Source: Chloroflexota bacterium (GTDB taxonomy: Bacteria > Chloroflexota > Limnocylindria > Limnocylindrales > CSP1-4). Taken from it: a stretch of 41,461 nucleotides of DNA. Both the position numbers and the translations under genes were made by a program. Location: positions 296,838 to 338,298 of the forward strand of contig CAKKPP010000003.1 of NCBI GenBank assembly GCA_919901745.1. The letters run 5' to 3'. The notes under the pieces are model-generated. The model saw nothing but the letters and a program-made list of their open reading frames with translations. It had not been told where the DNA came from and ran no database searches. Positions 16,265 through 23,663 of this stretch are shown here, piece by piece; the stretch's first letter is position 1; each line of letters starts with the position of its first letter.

Positions 16265-16798
16265 ATGTCGGCAGACAGCAGCGCGGCGGGGATGCACACT
16301 ACGACGGTGAGCATCCCGGTCGCCCGCCTCAATCACGCCGTGCTGTACGTGCGCGACGCGCGCCGGGCCGCGGACTTCTACGCTCACGTGTTCGGGTTCG
16401 AGGTCGTCGGCGAGGAGTTCGGCGGGAAAGCGATCTTCATGCGGGCCGCCGGGGGCGACAACCACCACGACCTCGGCCTGTTCTCGGTCGGCGATGCCGC
16501 CGGCCGGGCGCCCCGCGGCTCCGTGGGCCTTTACCACCTCGCGTGGGAGGTCCCCACGATCGACGACCTCGCGGCCGCCGCGCGGACGCTGTCCGAGGCC
16601 GGCGCGCTGGGCGGGGCGTCGGACCACGGGGTCTCGAAGTCGCTGTACGGGGCGGATCCCGACGGCAACGAGTTCGAGATCATGTGGCGCGTACCACGCG
16701 AGTCCTGGGGCGACTACGAGCACCACGGTGCTGTCCTGCCGCTCGATCTCGAGGCCGAGGTTCGTCGCTGGGGAGCCGAAGGGGCCGCTCGCGCCTGA
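16265..16798 (+). CDS. VOC-family (glyoxalase/catechol 2,3-dioxygenase-like) protein
   Basis: A 177-residue vicinal-oxygen-chelate protein: RLNHAVLYVRDARRAADFYAHVFGFEVV (first beta-alpha-beta), GLYHLAWEVPTIDDLAAAARTLSEAG (second) and LYGADPDGNEFEIMWRV. Candidate metal ligands are His24 of the first motif, the His in GLYHLAWEV and the Glu in EFEIMW, the usual 2-His-1-Glu set. Substrate unknown. Probably co-transcribed with the preceding oxidoreductase (one-base spacing), suggesting a small redox or detoxification unit. Confidence 0.8.
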   Translation: MSADSSAAGMHTTTVSIPVARLNHAVLYVRDARRAADFYAHVFGFEVVGEEFGGKAIFMRAAGGDNHHDLGLFSVGDAAGRAPRGSVGLYHLAWEVPTIDDLAAAARTLSEAGALGGASDHGVSKSLYGADPDGNEFEIMWRVPRESWGDYEHHGAVLPLDLEAEVRRWGAEGAARA

Positions 16799-16801
16799 CA
16801 G

Positions 16802-17539
16802 TTACCCTGGCGGTCCGACCGCCGCGACGGCGAGCGTGAGGATGTAGATGTGCGCAGCCGCGCTCCACACGATCGAACCGGTCCGCCAGTTCAGCCAGCC
16901 GAACACGAGCCCGCCGAGCATCGTCGAAAACAACTCGACCTCGGGTTTGCCGAGGTGCACGAACACGAACGGGATCGTGGCGACCACGAGTCCGATCGGC
17001 CCCATCGCTCGCAGGAGCGCGAACAGCAGGAATCCCCGGAACAGGAATTCGGCCGACGCCAGATCCAGGATGTAGGTCAGCAGCAGGTCGCCGGTGGGCG
17101 CCCAGCTGATCGCGTAGTAGTCGCGGAAGTCCGGTTGGGCCGCCAGAATCAGCACCAGCGGGGTCATGACGAGGCAGCCCAGCCCGGCGAGACCCGCCCC
17201 CCAGCGCCAGTCGCCGAGCCGGAGTCCGTACGCGGATGGACGGTCGCGGAACGCGAAGACGACGACGAGCAACGGGATCAACCCGAACAGGATCGCGCGC
17301 TCGATGGCGTTGTAGCGGATGGCGGGCGCCGCCCGTCCGAGATCCTGGACCGGCTCCGGGATGAACGTGCGAGTGAAGTCGAACAGGAGGACGAACACGG
17401 CGACGGCGATCGCCGTCGTTGCCAGGAGCGGCAGGTCCAGTCCCGCGATCCGCACCGTCCGCCGGTCGGCATCGCTCGGCGGATACGCCGGCGCCGCGGT
17501 GAAGCCCGAGCGGACCCGCTCCGCGAACCCGCCGCTCAC
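16802..17539 (-). CDS. CPBP-family intramembrane metalloprotease-like protein
   Basis: A 245-residue protein with about six membrane helices. CPBP (Abi/Rce1) motifs: AEFLFRGFLLFALLR (the usual EExxxR has Ala in place of the first Glu, keeping the second Glu and the Arg), FVFVHLGKPE (the FxxxH motif) and SAAAHIYI (third-motif His). Members cleave C-terminal CAAX-like peptides or act in bacteriocin self-immunity; here the altered first motif leaves activity open. The start at 17539 overlaps the stop of the upstream membrane-protein gene by four bases. Confidence 0.75.
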   Translation of the reverse strand: MSGGFAERVRSGFTAAPAYPPSDADRRTVRIAGLDLPLLATTAIAVAVFVLLFDFTRTFIPEPVQDLGRAAPAIRYNAIERAILFGLIPLLVVVFAFRDRPSAYGLRLGDWRWGAGLAGLGCLVMTPLVLILAAQPDFRDYYAISWAPTGDLLLTYILDLASAEFLFRGFLLFALLRAMGPIGLVVATIPFVFVHLGKPEVELFSTMLGGLVFGWLNWRTGSIVWSAAAHIYILTLAVAAVGPPG

Positions 17540-18258
17540 CGGACGGTCCGGCGGGGTGTGCGAGTCAGACGACGGATCAGCCGATCCACCAAGGTCACGA
17601 TTGCTACGCCGGCATAGGCGCCGAGCAATCCCGCGAACATCACGATCAGCGTGACTCCGCCGACGTTCGGTTGTCGGTCGGTGGTCGGCGCCAGGGCAAT
17701 GACCCCGATGACACTCCCGATGGAGCCTGCGATCCCGCCGAGAGCCCGCGCTGCCGTGGCTGCCGACATGTCTGGCCGGTACCTGACCGATCGCCCGGCG
17801 CGGACGATTCGGACAATGCCGACGAGCGTCCCCAGCCCGCCGCCGATTCCCGTGATCAGGAGGCCGATCCCATCGGACGCGGTGCCACCACCGTTCGCGA
17901 TACGAAGGGCTTCCTGCTCATTCAGTCGGTACGCGGTGATCGTCAACGACAGCGTTGCGAACCCGAGCAGGACCGGCGCCAGGACGACCGGAGCCAGGCG
18001 ACTCCGCGTGGCCGACGCGAACCAGCCGAGGACGACCAGTCCCAGGCCGATCGAGAGTGTGATCGCGCCGTCTCCGGGCAGGTCGAAGCCGTTCGTCGAC
18101 ACGTCGCCGTGGAACGGCAGCATCGCGTTGAGCCAGGGGAGGGGCGCGCCGATCACCAGCAGCACGCCGGCTCCGAGCAGCCCCAACCGGAGCGGTTCTC
18201 GCCACGGTCGATCTGCGACGACCTGGCTCGGATGATCGAGCGAGCGGCCCCACGTCAT
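17536..18258 (-). CDS. Conserved-looking multi-pass membrane protein, function unknown
   Basis: A 240-residue protein with about five or six predicted hydrophobic segments (LGLLGAGVLLVIGAPLPWL, GAITLSIGLGLVVLGWFA, LAPVVLAPVLLGFATLSLTI, DGIGLLITGIGGGLGTLVGIV, GGIAGSIGSVIGVIAL, GVTLIVMFAGLLGAYAGVAIVTLV) and a basic tail RRLTRTPRRTVR. No enzyme motif is visible. ATGA overlap with the downstream CPBP gene suggests a two-gene operon. Confidence 0.7.
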   Translation of the reverse strand: MTWGRSLDHPSQVVADRPWREPLRLGLLGAGVLLVIGAPLPWLNAMLPFHGDVSTNGFDLPGDGAITLSIGLGLVVLGWFASATRSRLAPVVLAPVLLGFATLSLTITAYRLNEQEALRIANGGGTASDGIGLLITGIGGGLGTLVGIVRIVRAGRSVRYRPDMSAATAARALGGIAGSIGSVIGVIALAPTTDRQPNVGGVTLIVMFAGLLGAYAGVAIVTLVDRLIRRLTRTPRRTVR

Positions 18259-18308
18259 CGCCGGAGTCTACGACCGATGGCAGCGCCGCCGAACCTGGCG
18301 ATACCGGC

Positions 18309-18968
18309 TCATGGCAGGGTCCAGGCCGGACCGGTCAGGCCAAGACCGTCGAGAATCGCCTGGCTGTAGTCACGCGATCGCGGCCGCCAGTTCGGGTCGA
18401 GTCGATCACCCCACCAGGCGTAGGCGAGATCGCACAGCGTGCCCACGCTGATCGTCGCCCCGGGCGTTCGCCCCGCGAGCCACCGTGTCACGTGCTCTTC
18501 CGACCGGAAGAGGAGCATCGTCCCTCAGGTGTAGCCGATGTCGGCCCACCATTCGGCGGCGGGGACCAGCACGTGGAAGACGAGGTCGGTGTCGTCCGGG
18601 CGGGAGTCGGTCACGGTCACGCGGATCGGATCGGCGCAGTCCGGGCAGGTGGTGTCGATCACCGAGTCGACATGGAGCGCGGCACCGACTCCGAAGGCAT
18701 CCCAGGCGCAGTTCGCGAACCACGACCGACCGGCTGCCTCGACGCGATGCGCCGTGGGCCGCGCGGCAAATGGATTGACCATCCGCAGCTCAACCATGTC
18801 GCGATCGAGGACGACGGCGTGGGCCTCGTGCAGTCGCCGCCAGCCTGCGCGCACCGCGTCGACGGACTGCTGGCGCTCCGTGGCGATTTCGGTGGCGGTT
18901 GGCGCCCGACCCAGATCGATGAACCGCCGGTAGGTGAGGTTGCGCAGGTCGAGATCCGGCTGATCCAC
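18309..18968 (-). CDS. MerB-like (organomercurial lyase family) protein with in-frame UGA at the catalytic Cys: candidate selenoprotein
   Basis: Read from GTG 18968, 147 codons encode an alkylmercury-lyase-like domain (NPFAARPTAHRV, RSWFANCAWDAFGV, CPDC, LVFHVLVPAAEWWADIGYT). Then comes TGA (18527-18525), and the same frame continues without shift as GTMLLFRSEEHV, GDRLDPNWRPRS and GLGLTGPAWTLP to a stop at 18309. Both parts belong to one family-length protein (219 residues). In E. coli R831b MerB the catalytic set is Cys96, Asp99 and Cys159. Here Cys87 and Asp90 match the first two, and the UGA at codon 148 aligns with Cys159 (SFCCHVHFFAS against YT-UGA-GTMLLFRS). A hairpin with loop GGUC begins 12 bases after the UGA. 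Selenocysteine insertion is therefore a real possibility. The alternative is a recent nonsense mutation of a Cys codon. Other genes here stop normally at TGA, so the code is standard. Confidence 0.75.
18495..18512 (-). promoter_or_regulatory. SECIS-like hairpin downstream of the in-frame UGA
   Basis: On the minus strand CUCUUCC, loop GGUC, GGAAGAG form a perfect 7-bp stem inside the coding sequence. The stem starts 12 bases after the UGA and the loop starts 19 bases after it. Bacterial SECIS elements lie just 3' of the UGA with a small loop beginning with G, and the E. coli fdhF element carries GGUCU in its loop. The match to placement and loop is good; an alternative pairing (UGCUC with GAGCA plus UUCC with GGAA and a 3-base bulge) is also possible. 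Confidence 0.5.
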
Positions 18969-19080
18969 GGCGCGATCGTAGCCGCCCGAGCGCAAACCCG
19001 TGACCCGCTGGCGCGCGCCTTCGGCCCCAAGAAGCACCGTCCGCCCAGGGCCCGCGCAGCGTTGCGCCATCGCGCGTACC

Positions 19081-19100
19081 CTTCCGGGACTGCCCGGAAG
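19081..19100. promoter_or_regulatory. 8-bp inverted repeat upstream of small basic protein gene
   Basis: CTTCCGGG, ACTG, CCCGGAAG form a perfect interrupted palindrome 27 bases before the ATG at 19128 and in the divergent gap to the MerB-like gene. It could be an operator or a leader hairpin. No further evidence. Confidence 0.35.
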
Positions 19101-19127
19101 CACCGGGATGACACCGATCGAGGAACC

Positions 19128-19385
19128 ATGACGAAGCATTCAAAGGCCGAGCGAGAGAAGCGCGCTGCCGAGACCGAACGCATCCAGGAGATCGAGCGAG
19201 CCTGGCAGGGGAGTATTCCCGCACCGGTCGCCAAGGAGTTCGCGGCACAGGTGAAGGCCGCCAAGGACCGCGGTCCATGGGTTCGCCCGCCCGACATGGC
19301 GCCCGGAACCGCCCCGCGGCCGCCGCGGCCCGGGCACGAGCCCAAGCCCAAGAAGGACGACACGACAGCTCGCCGCCGCTACTAG
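19128..19385 (+). CDS. Small basic hypothetical protein
   Basis: An 85-residue, Lys/Arg/Glu/Pro-rich protein (MTKHSKAEREKRAAETERI ... KPKKDDTTARRRY) with a predicted N-terminal charged helix and a disordered Pro-rich C-terminus. The start at 19128 follows GAGGAACC, a fair ribosome binding site. No signal peptide or membrane segment. Family not recognised; the composition would fit a nucleic-acid-associated protein, which is only a guess. Confidence 0.6.
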   Translation: MTKHSKAEREKRAAETERIQEIERAWQGSIPAPVAKEFAAQVKAAKDRGPWVRPPDMAPGTAPRPPRPGHEPKPKKDDTTARRRY

Positions 19386-19595
19386 CCCGTGATGCCAGTG
19401 GACCCGGCGGTCGACGTCGCGGCAAGGCGATGTTCGCTCGAGGCCGTCGTCCGAGCGCGGTGTCGCGACCGCGACCAGGGTGGCCCCGGAGACGTACCGG
19501 CGGCCAGTTGATCGAATCGAAACCCCATTGTGCTGGGCCCGGCCGAAGGCGTACCATCGGTGGCCCTCAACAGCACCGGGAAGAGGAGCGGATCG

Positions 19596-20702
19596 ATGGC
19601 CGAGTTCGACGCACAGACGGGATCGGACGGCACCCTGGACGAGGCGCCGACAGCGATCGCCGAGGCGGAGCGACCCGACGAGGCGGAGCGACCCCTCGCC
19701 GACGCGAACGCCGACGCTGATGGTGATGAAGGCGAGGATGGCGCCGAGGTGATGAGCGCCGAGGTGATGAGCGCCGAGGTGATGAGCGCCGAGGTCATGA
19801 GCGCCGAGGATCCGGCTCAGCCCAATTACCAGGCCGCGCTCCTGGTCGATCTCGCCCGCGCGATGCACGACGCGGCCGACGTTCGGCATGAGCGGGCGCT
19901 CGAGACCGTCGACAGGCTCCGAACTGCGCAGGTCCAACAGATCAGCGAGCGCGGCGTTTCCGAGGCGGAAGCCGCACGTGATCAGGCCGACCGCGATATC
20001 GCCGCCATCCACGACTGGGCCGAAGGCGAGATCGAGCGGATCCACACCGAACGCGAGCGGCGCAATCAGGCGCGTCGCCGCGAACTCAAGGCGTTGCTCG
20101 ACCGGTTCGACACGCAGACCGAGTGGGAGATCGGGGCCATCGAGGCCGCGGTCGCCGACCATCGGGCGGATCTCGCCACGTTCTTCACCCGACTCCGCGG
20201 GGAAACGGACGTGAGCGTCATCGCGCGGGTGGCCCAGGACGCTCCGCAGCTGCCAGAGCTCGACGACGTCACGGCGGCGGCGCGCGCGCGGGCCGCCGCC
20301 GCGGGATCGATGGTGGGGTCAGCGCGGTCAAGCGAGGAGCAGGACGTATCGGATCCGCCGAAGGCCGAGGAAACGTCGTTGGACGATGCGCCCGGAATCG
20401 ATGCCTCCGACGCCGACGACCAGCCGCTGGTCGGCGTCATGGATCTCTCCGGCGCGGCCGCGGTGCAGGACCCGTGGTCGTTCGAGCGCCCGATCGAAGC
20501 GACTGGCGATGGGTCCGCCGCGAGCGAGATCGGAGCGGGCGCCGAGACCGTTGAACCGCGATCGATCGAGGTGTCGGGCGCGCCGATCGAGGCGATCGCG
20601 CCACGTTCGACCTCGACCGGGCTGCTTCAGGCGATCCCTGCGCTGCGCCCCGTGGCATCCTGGCTCAACCACACCAACGGCGACAGCGACAAGACGACCT
20701 GA
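19596..20702 (+). CDS. Acidic coiled-coil protein with AEVMS repeats
   Basis: A 368-residue protein: an acidic N-terminus, four AEVMS repeats (residues 50-69), a long charged helical region predicted to form a coiled coil (about 75-200: ALLVDLARAMHDAADVRHERALETVDRL ... EIERIHTERERRNQARRRELKALLDRF), then a disordered Ala/Asp/Ser-rich tail. No signal peptide. ATG 19596 follows AAGAGGAGCG, a strong ribosome binding site, so the longer upstream extension is not needed. The layout suggests a structural or scaffold protein; function unknown. A strong bidirectional terminator follows. Confidence 0.75.
   Translation: MAEFDAQTGSDGTLDEAPTAIAEAERPDEAERPLADANADADGDEGEDGAEVMSAEVMSAEVMSAEVMSAEDPAQPNYQAALLVDLARAMHDAADVRHERALETVDRLRTAQVQQISERGVSEAEAARDQADRDIAAIHDWAEGEIERIHTERERRNQARRRELKALLDRFDTQTEWEIGAIEAAVADHRADLATFFTRLRGETDVSVIARVAQDAPQLPELDDVTAAARARAAAAGSMVGSARSSEEQDVSDPPKAEETSLDDAPGIDASDADDQPLVGVMDLSGAAAVQDPWSFERPIEATGDGSAASEIGAGAETVEPRSIEVSGAPIEAIAPRSTSTGLLQAIPALRPVASWLNHTNGDSDKTT
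19743..19802 (+). repeat. Four 15-bp in-frame tandem repeats (AEVMS)
   Basis: Unit GCCGAGGTGATGAGC repeated four times; the fourth has one change (GTC). Being a multiple of three it keeps the frame, so copy number can vary without breaking the protein. A shorter duplication (GAGGCGGAGCGACCC, two copies) lies about 65 bases upstream. Confidence 0.9.
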
Positions 20703-20732
20703 CCCAGGGTCGGGCCTTCGAGCGCGTACAGA

Positions 20733-20765
20733 CCGCCGACACACGCGAGGAGCGTGTGTCGGCGG
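20733..20765. terminator. 14-bp perfect hairpin between convergent genes
   Basis: CCGCCGACACACGC, loop GAGGA, GCGTGTGTCGGCGG. It lies 30 bases after the coiled-coil gene stop and 38 before the stop of the convergent secreted-protein gene, so it probably terminates both. No T-run on either side. Confidence 0.75.
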
Positions 20766-20803
20766 GGGTGTCGTTGAGATCGCCAGCGGGATGCTCGGCC
20801 GAG

Positions 20804-21652
20804 CTATCTCCCGACCGTGAAGCTCACGACCATGACGCCGGAGTCGACGCCGCGCGGGCTGGCGCTCTGCGCGTCGGTGCGGATGACGAGCTTGTGGGTG
20901 CCGGTTGCCAGCGCGGCCGTATCGATCGCGAGCGTCGTCTTGGCAGCGCCGTCCGCGTGATAGAGCAGGGTGCCGGCTGATCCGTGGTGGAAGTCGGGAT
21001 CGAGGTATACCTCGCACATTGACGGCGACGCCCCGGAAGGAGCCGCACACTGGACCGTCGGACGCCACGTCCCGGTCACGGGCCCAACAGGCAGCGCCGT
21101 CAGGAAGCGAGCGTTCTCATAACCGATCCCGCCGGTGTACCAGCCGCGCGCCTCGGTCCAGTTGTCTGCGGAGCGCGTGAGGCGCGGCGTGCACGATCGG
21201 ACGCAGAGCTGCCAGCCCGATGAGACCAGTTGCGTCTGGTCGTCCGGCTGGCGCGTGGCTGCCGCGAACCGCAGCTCATGACGCCCGGTCGAGAGCCGGT
21301 CGGTGTCGATCGTCGCGTTGATCGTCACGCCGACATCGGCCACCCCGCCGACGACGGGCAGCCCAGACGTCTGGGACCAGATGTTCGAACCGTCCGCCTG
21401 AATGCGGACTCGGGTCGCCGTTGCGCCGAGCGGTTGCGCGTGCCACTTGACGGTGATCGGGAACGTGATGCGACCGGATACGACCCCGGTCGGGAAACAC
21501 GTCGCGATGTGGGTGTGCCTACCGGGGGCTGCCTCGTCAGGAGCCAGCCACCATGCCTGGGCCTCGATCGGCGCACATGGAGTAGCCGCCGTTGATACGG
21601 CCGATGGGAACAGCAGGGCTGCGATCGCAATGCAGATGCCGAGTCGTTTCAT
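20804..21652 (-). CDS. Secreted hypothetical protein with beta-sandwich-like repeats
   Basis: A 282-residue protein with a clear Sec signal peptide (MKRLGICIAIAALLFPSAVSTAA, cleavage near residue 23). The mature part contains repeated phrases typical of Ig-like or carbohydrate-binding modules: TDRLSTGRHELRFAAATRQ and TAALATGTHKLVIRTDAQS, each followed by a strand, and paired cysteines (CVRSC; C..C in VQCAAPSGASPSMCEVYLDPDF). Likely extracellular. No catalytic motif seen. Ends at the shared terminator. Confidence 0.7.
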   Translation of the reverse strand: MKRLGICIAIAALLFPSAVSTAATPCAPIEAQAWWLAPDEAAPGRHTHIATCFPTGVVSGRITFPITVKWHAQPLGATATRVRIQADGSNIWSQTSGLPVVGGVADVGVTINATIDTDRLSTGRHELRFAAATRQPDDQTQLVSSGWQLCVRSCTPRLTRSADNWTEARGWYTGGIGYENARFLTALPVGPVTGTWRPTVQCAAPSGASPSMCEVYLDPDFHHGSAGTLLYHADGAAKTTLAIDTAALATGTHKLVIRTDAQSASPRGVDSGVMVVSFTVGR

Positions 21653-22080
21653 TCGATAGATCTCCCGTCAGTCACCCGCCGCAGGCCCGAACATCACTCG
21701 GGAGGTGATCGCGCACCGCGTTCGCCGGTGAGCGTCGTGCCGTGCCGCGGGAACGTCGCCGTCATGCCTCCCGCCTGGGCGATCGGCATTCCGGCCTTGG
21801 CGCCCACTGCCGCCGGAAGGCCGGCAGGCTGAACGCGAGGGCGGCCGCGAGCCGCCGCGACCCACTGGAGGTCGCCTCCTTCGACCATCTCCTCCGTGAT
21901 GACCGTTGCGGGCTCCGAGCCCGGCAAGGTTTCACGACCGTACGGTCCAGGGCGGCTCCGTGCGCAAGAGATTGGTACCTGTGGACCACGTCCGATGGTC
22001 CTTGCAGCTACCCTCGGGCCGGCCTCGCGGGCAAACGAATCGCATTGACGACCCGTCTCGCTACGGCCAAAGTGCCCACC
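21653..22080. other. 428-bp region without a confident gene
   Basis: Between divergent genes. The only coding-like signal is a minus-strand frame ending at 21694 whose last 64 codons from ATG 21888 have high third-position GC (MVEGGDLQWVAAARGRP ... GARSPPE), but its GGAGG sits too close to the ATG and I do not recognise it; it may be a gene remnant. No RNA gene was seen. Confidence 0.4.
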
Positions 22081-22950
22081 ATGTCCGGGATCGTGATCAA
22101 GAGTCACCGAGCGCCCGACGAGACGGTCCGCTTCGAGCGAGGCTTCTCGGAGTTGGTGACTGTCGGACCTCTGACGATCAGCCGCGAGGTACTGGAGCCC
22201 GGTTGGCGTTGGTCGACCCATGTCAAGCCGATCGTGCGAACGGAACGGTGTGAGTTCCATCACGTCGCCCTGGTGATCTCGGGACGCATGGCGATCGAGT
22301 CGCGCGACGGCGAACTGCGCGAGGTCGGTGCAGGCGACGTGTACGACGTCGCGCCCGGCCACGACGCGTGGGTCGTCGGCGACGAGCCGTTCGTTGAGGC
22401 GACCTTCCAGGGGATCGCCGGCTGGGCGAAGGCGCCCGATGCGGGCGAGCGGATCCTGACGACGATGCTCTTCACAGACATCATTGGATCCACTGTTCTG
22501 GCAGAACGGCTCGGCGATCGACCATGGAAGCAGCTGCTGACAAGTCATCGCGAAGACGTCCGCAGCCTGCTGGAGAGGCACCGAGGGCGTGAGATCGACA
22601 CGACCGGCGACGGCTTCCTGGCCATCTTCGACGGTCCGGCCCGCGCCATCGCGTGCGCACTTGCCATCCACGCGTCTGCCCGGAACCTTGGCATCGAGAC
22701 CCGGGCTGGCATTCACACAGGCGAAGTGGAGTTGGCAGATCGCGACATCCGTGGGCTCGCGGTGCACCTCGCCGCGCGGATCATGGACGCGGCCGGACCC
22801 GGCGAGGTCTTCGTTTCGTCGACTTCGCGCGAGCTGGCAAGCGGCGCCGGCGTCGAATTCCTGGATCGAGGCACTCGGCTGCTCAAGGGGATCAGCGGGG
22901 AACGCCAGCTCTACGAAGTCCGCACCAGCGACGGGGCCACACCGGACTGA
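22081..22950 (+). CDS. Cupin-like sensor fused to class III nucleotide-cyclase homology domain
   Basis: A 289-residue protein from ATG 22081. Residues about 15-120 form a cupin-like barrel (LEPGWRWSTHVKPIV, FHHVALVISGRMAIESRDGELREVGAGDVYDVAPGHDAWVVGDEP). Residues about 130-285 form a CHD cyclase domain (TTMLFTDIIGSTVLAERLG, EIDTTGDGFLAIFDGPARAI, AGIHTGEVELADRDIRGLAVHLAARIM). Both metal-binding Asp are present (FTD and TGDG). The base-selecting Lys position reads Asp (EIDTTGDG) and the transition-state Asn position reads His (VHLAAR), so catalysis may be altered or lost. This lineage is common in actinobacterial and chloroflexal proteins. It is probably cytoplasmic and ligand-responsive. Confidence 0.78.
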   Translation: MSGIVIKSHRAPDETVRFERGFSELVTVGPLTISREVLEPGWRWSTHVKPIVRTERCEFHHVALVISGRMAIESRDGELREVGAGDVYDVAPGHDAWVVGDEPFVEATFQGIAGWAKAPDAGERILTTMLFTDIIGSTVLAERLGDRPWKQLLTSHREDVRSLLERHRGREIDTTGDGFLAIFDGPARAIACALAIHASARNLGIETRAGIHTGEVELADRDIRGLAVHLAARIMDAAGPGEVFVSSTSRELASGAGVEFLDRGTRLLKGISGERQLYEVRTSDGATPD

Positions 22951-23016
22951 CTCCCACGAGCTGCGGATTGCGCCCGATCGGGCTTGACAGAGTCGCCAGA
23001 CGCTACGACTCGCCCA

Positions 23017-23499
23017 TCAGGGCGCCGCCTGAGCCTTCGATTCGAGCCAGGGTCCGATGGCAGCCGCGATCAGATCGGCCGCCTCGACGGTCGAGCCGAT
23101 CGTCGAACGAAGCGAACCGACGAAACCTGGTTCCATCGTCGCCCGCAGGATTGCCATTGCCTCTCGATCATCGGCCAGCGGGCCAAGCGCAACGCGACAC
23201 AGGCGATCCCAGCCCGCCCCGGCGTCGGCCCCCGCTTGTGCCCATGGGCCGGTTGTCATCGGCTCGCGCAGCCACATTCGGTACCACGGCTCCGCTCTCT
23301 CGAGGAACAATCCTGACTGTTGGCTCAACCGCCTGACCCGCTCGGTGAGGGTATCGGCTTCGTCGAAGACCGAGATCTCGGGTACCGGCATCTCGGCCTG
23401 GGCCCGCTCCACGATGGCGCCATCGAGCTCGAGGCGAGTCGGGAAGTGATTGAGCACGGTCGCCACAGCAACATCCGCTCGGCGGGCGATCATGTTCAT
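23017..23499 (-). CDS. TetR-family regulator, N-terminally truncated
   Basis: 160 residues from ATG 23499. The start reads MNMIARRADVAVATVLNHFPTRLELDGAIV, which is helices 2-3 of a TetR DNA-binding domain; the family's first helix (about 25 residues) is missing. In the same frame seven more family-like residues (RGISRTS-type) can be read upstream, then TGA closes the frame. Thus either the gene has lost its 5' end by mutation or frameshift, or it uses an internal start and makes a crippled HTH. The C-terminal ligand domain is intact (WYRMWLREPMTTGPWAQA, DRLCRVALGPLADD). No target is obvious. Confidence 0.55.
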   Translation of the reverse strand: MNMIARRADVAVATVLNHFPTRLELDGAIVERAQAEMPVPEISVFDEADTLTERVRRLSQQSGLFLERAEPWYRMWLREPMTTGPWAQAGADAGAGWDRLCRVALGPLADDREAMAILRATMEPGFVGSLRSTIGSTVEAADLIAAAIGPWLESKAQAAP

Positions 23500-23663
23500 C
23501 GACGTTCGCGAAATGCCGCGAGCTCGTCATCCTCGCTGCGGTCGTCGGCGTGTCATCCGTCGTGCTCGTCGAGGGTCACACCTGGCTGGTTCGAAGTCGG
23601 CGGGGCATGAATCAGCCCATCGGGCCGTCATGACCTGGGCCCCACGTCAGACCTTCCGACCGA

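Noticed and set aside
18309-18518. A separate 69-residue gene downstream of the MerB-like gene.
   Set aside because: It is in the same frame as the MerB-like gene and encodes the C-terminal part of the same family domain, separated only by one TGA.
23513-23608. A tRNA-Sec-like outline: 96 nt, 6 of 7 acceptor pairs, anticodon-like arm with TCA in the loop, and a GGTTCGAAG T-arm.
   Set aside because: Position 33 would be G instead of the near-universal U, no D-arm can be drawn, the variable arm lacks a good stem, one acceptor pair is a mismatch, and no CCA follows. Tempting given the UGA gene nearby but not supportable.
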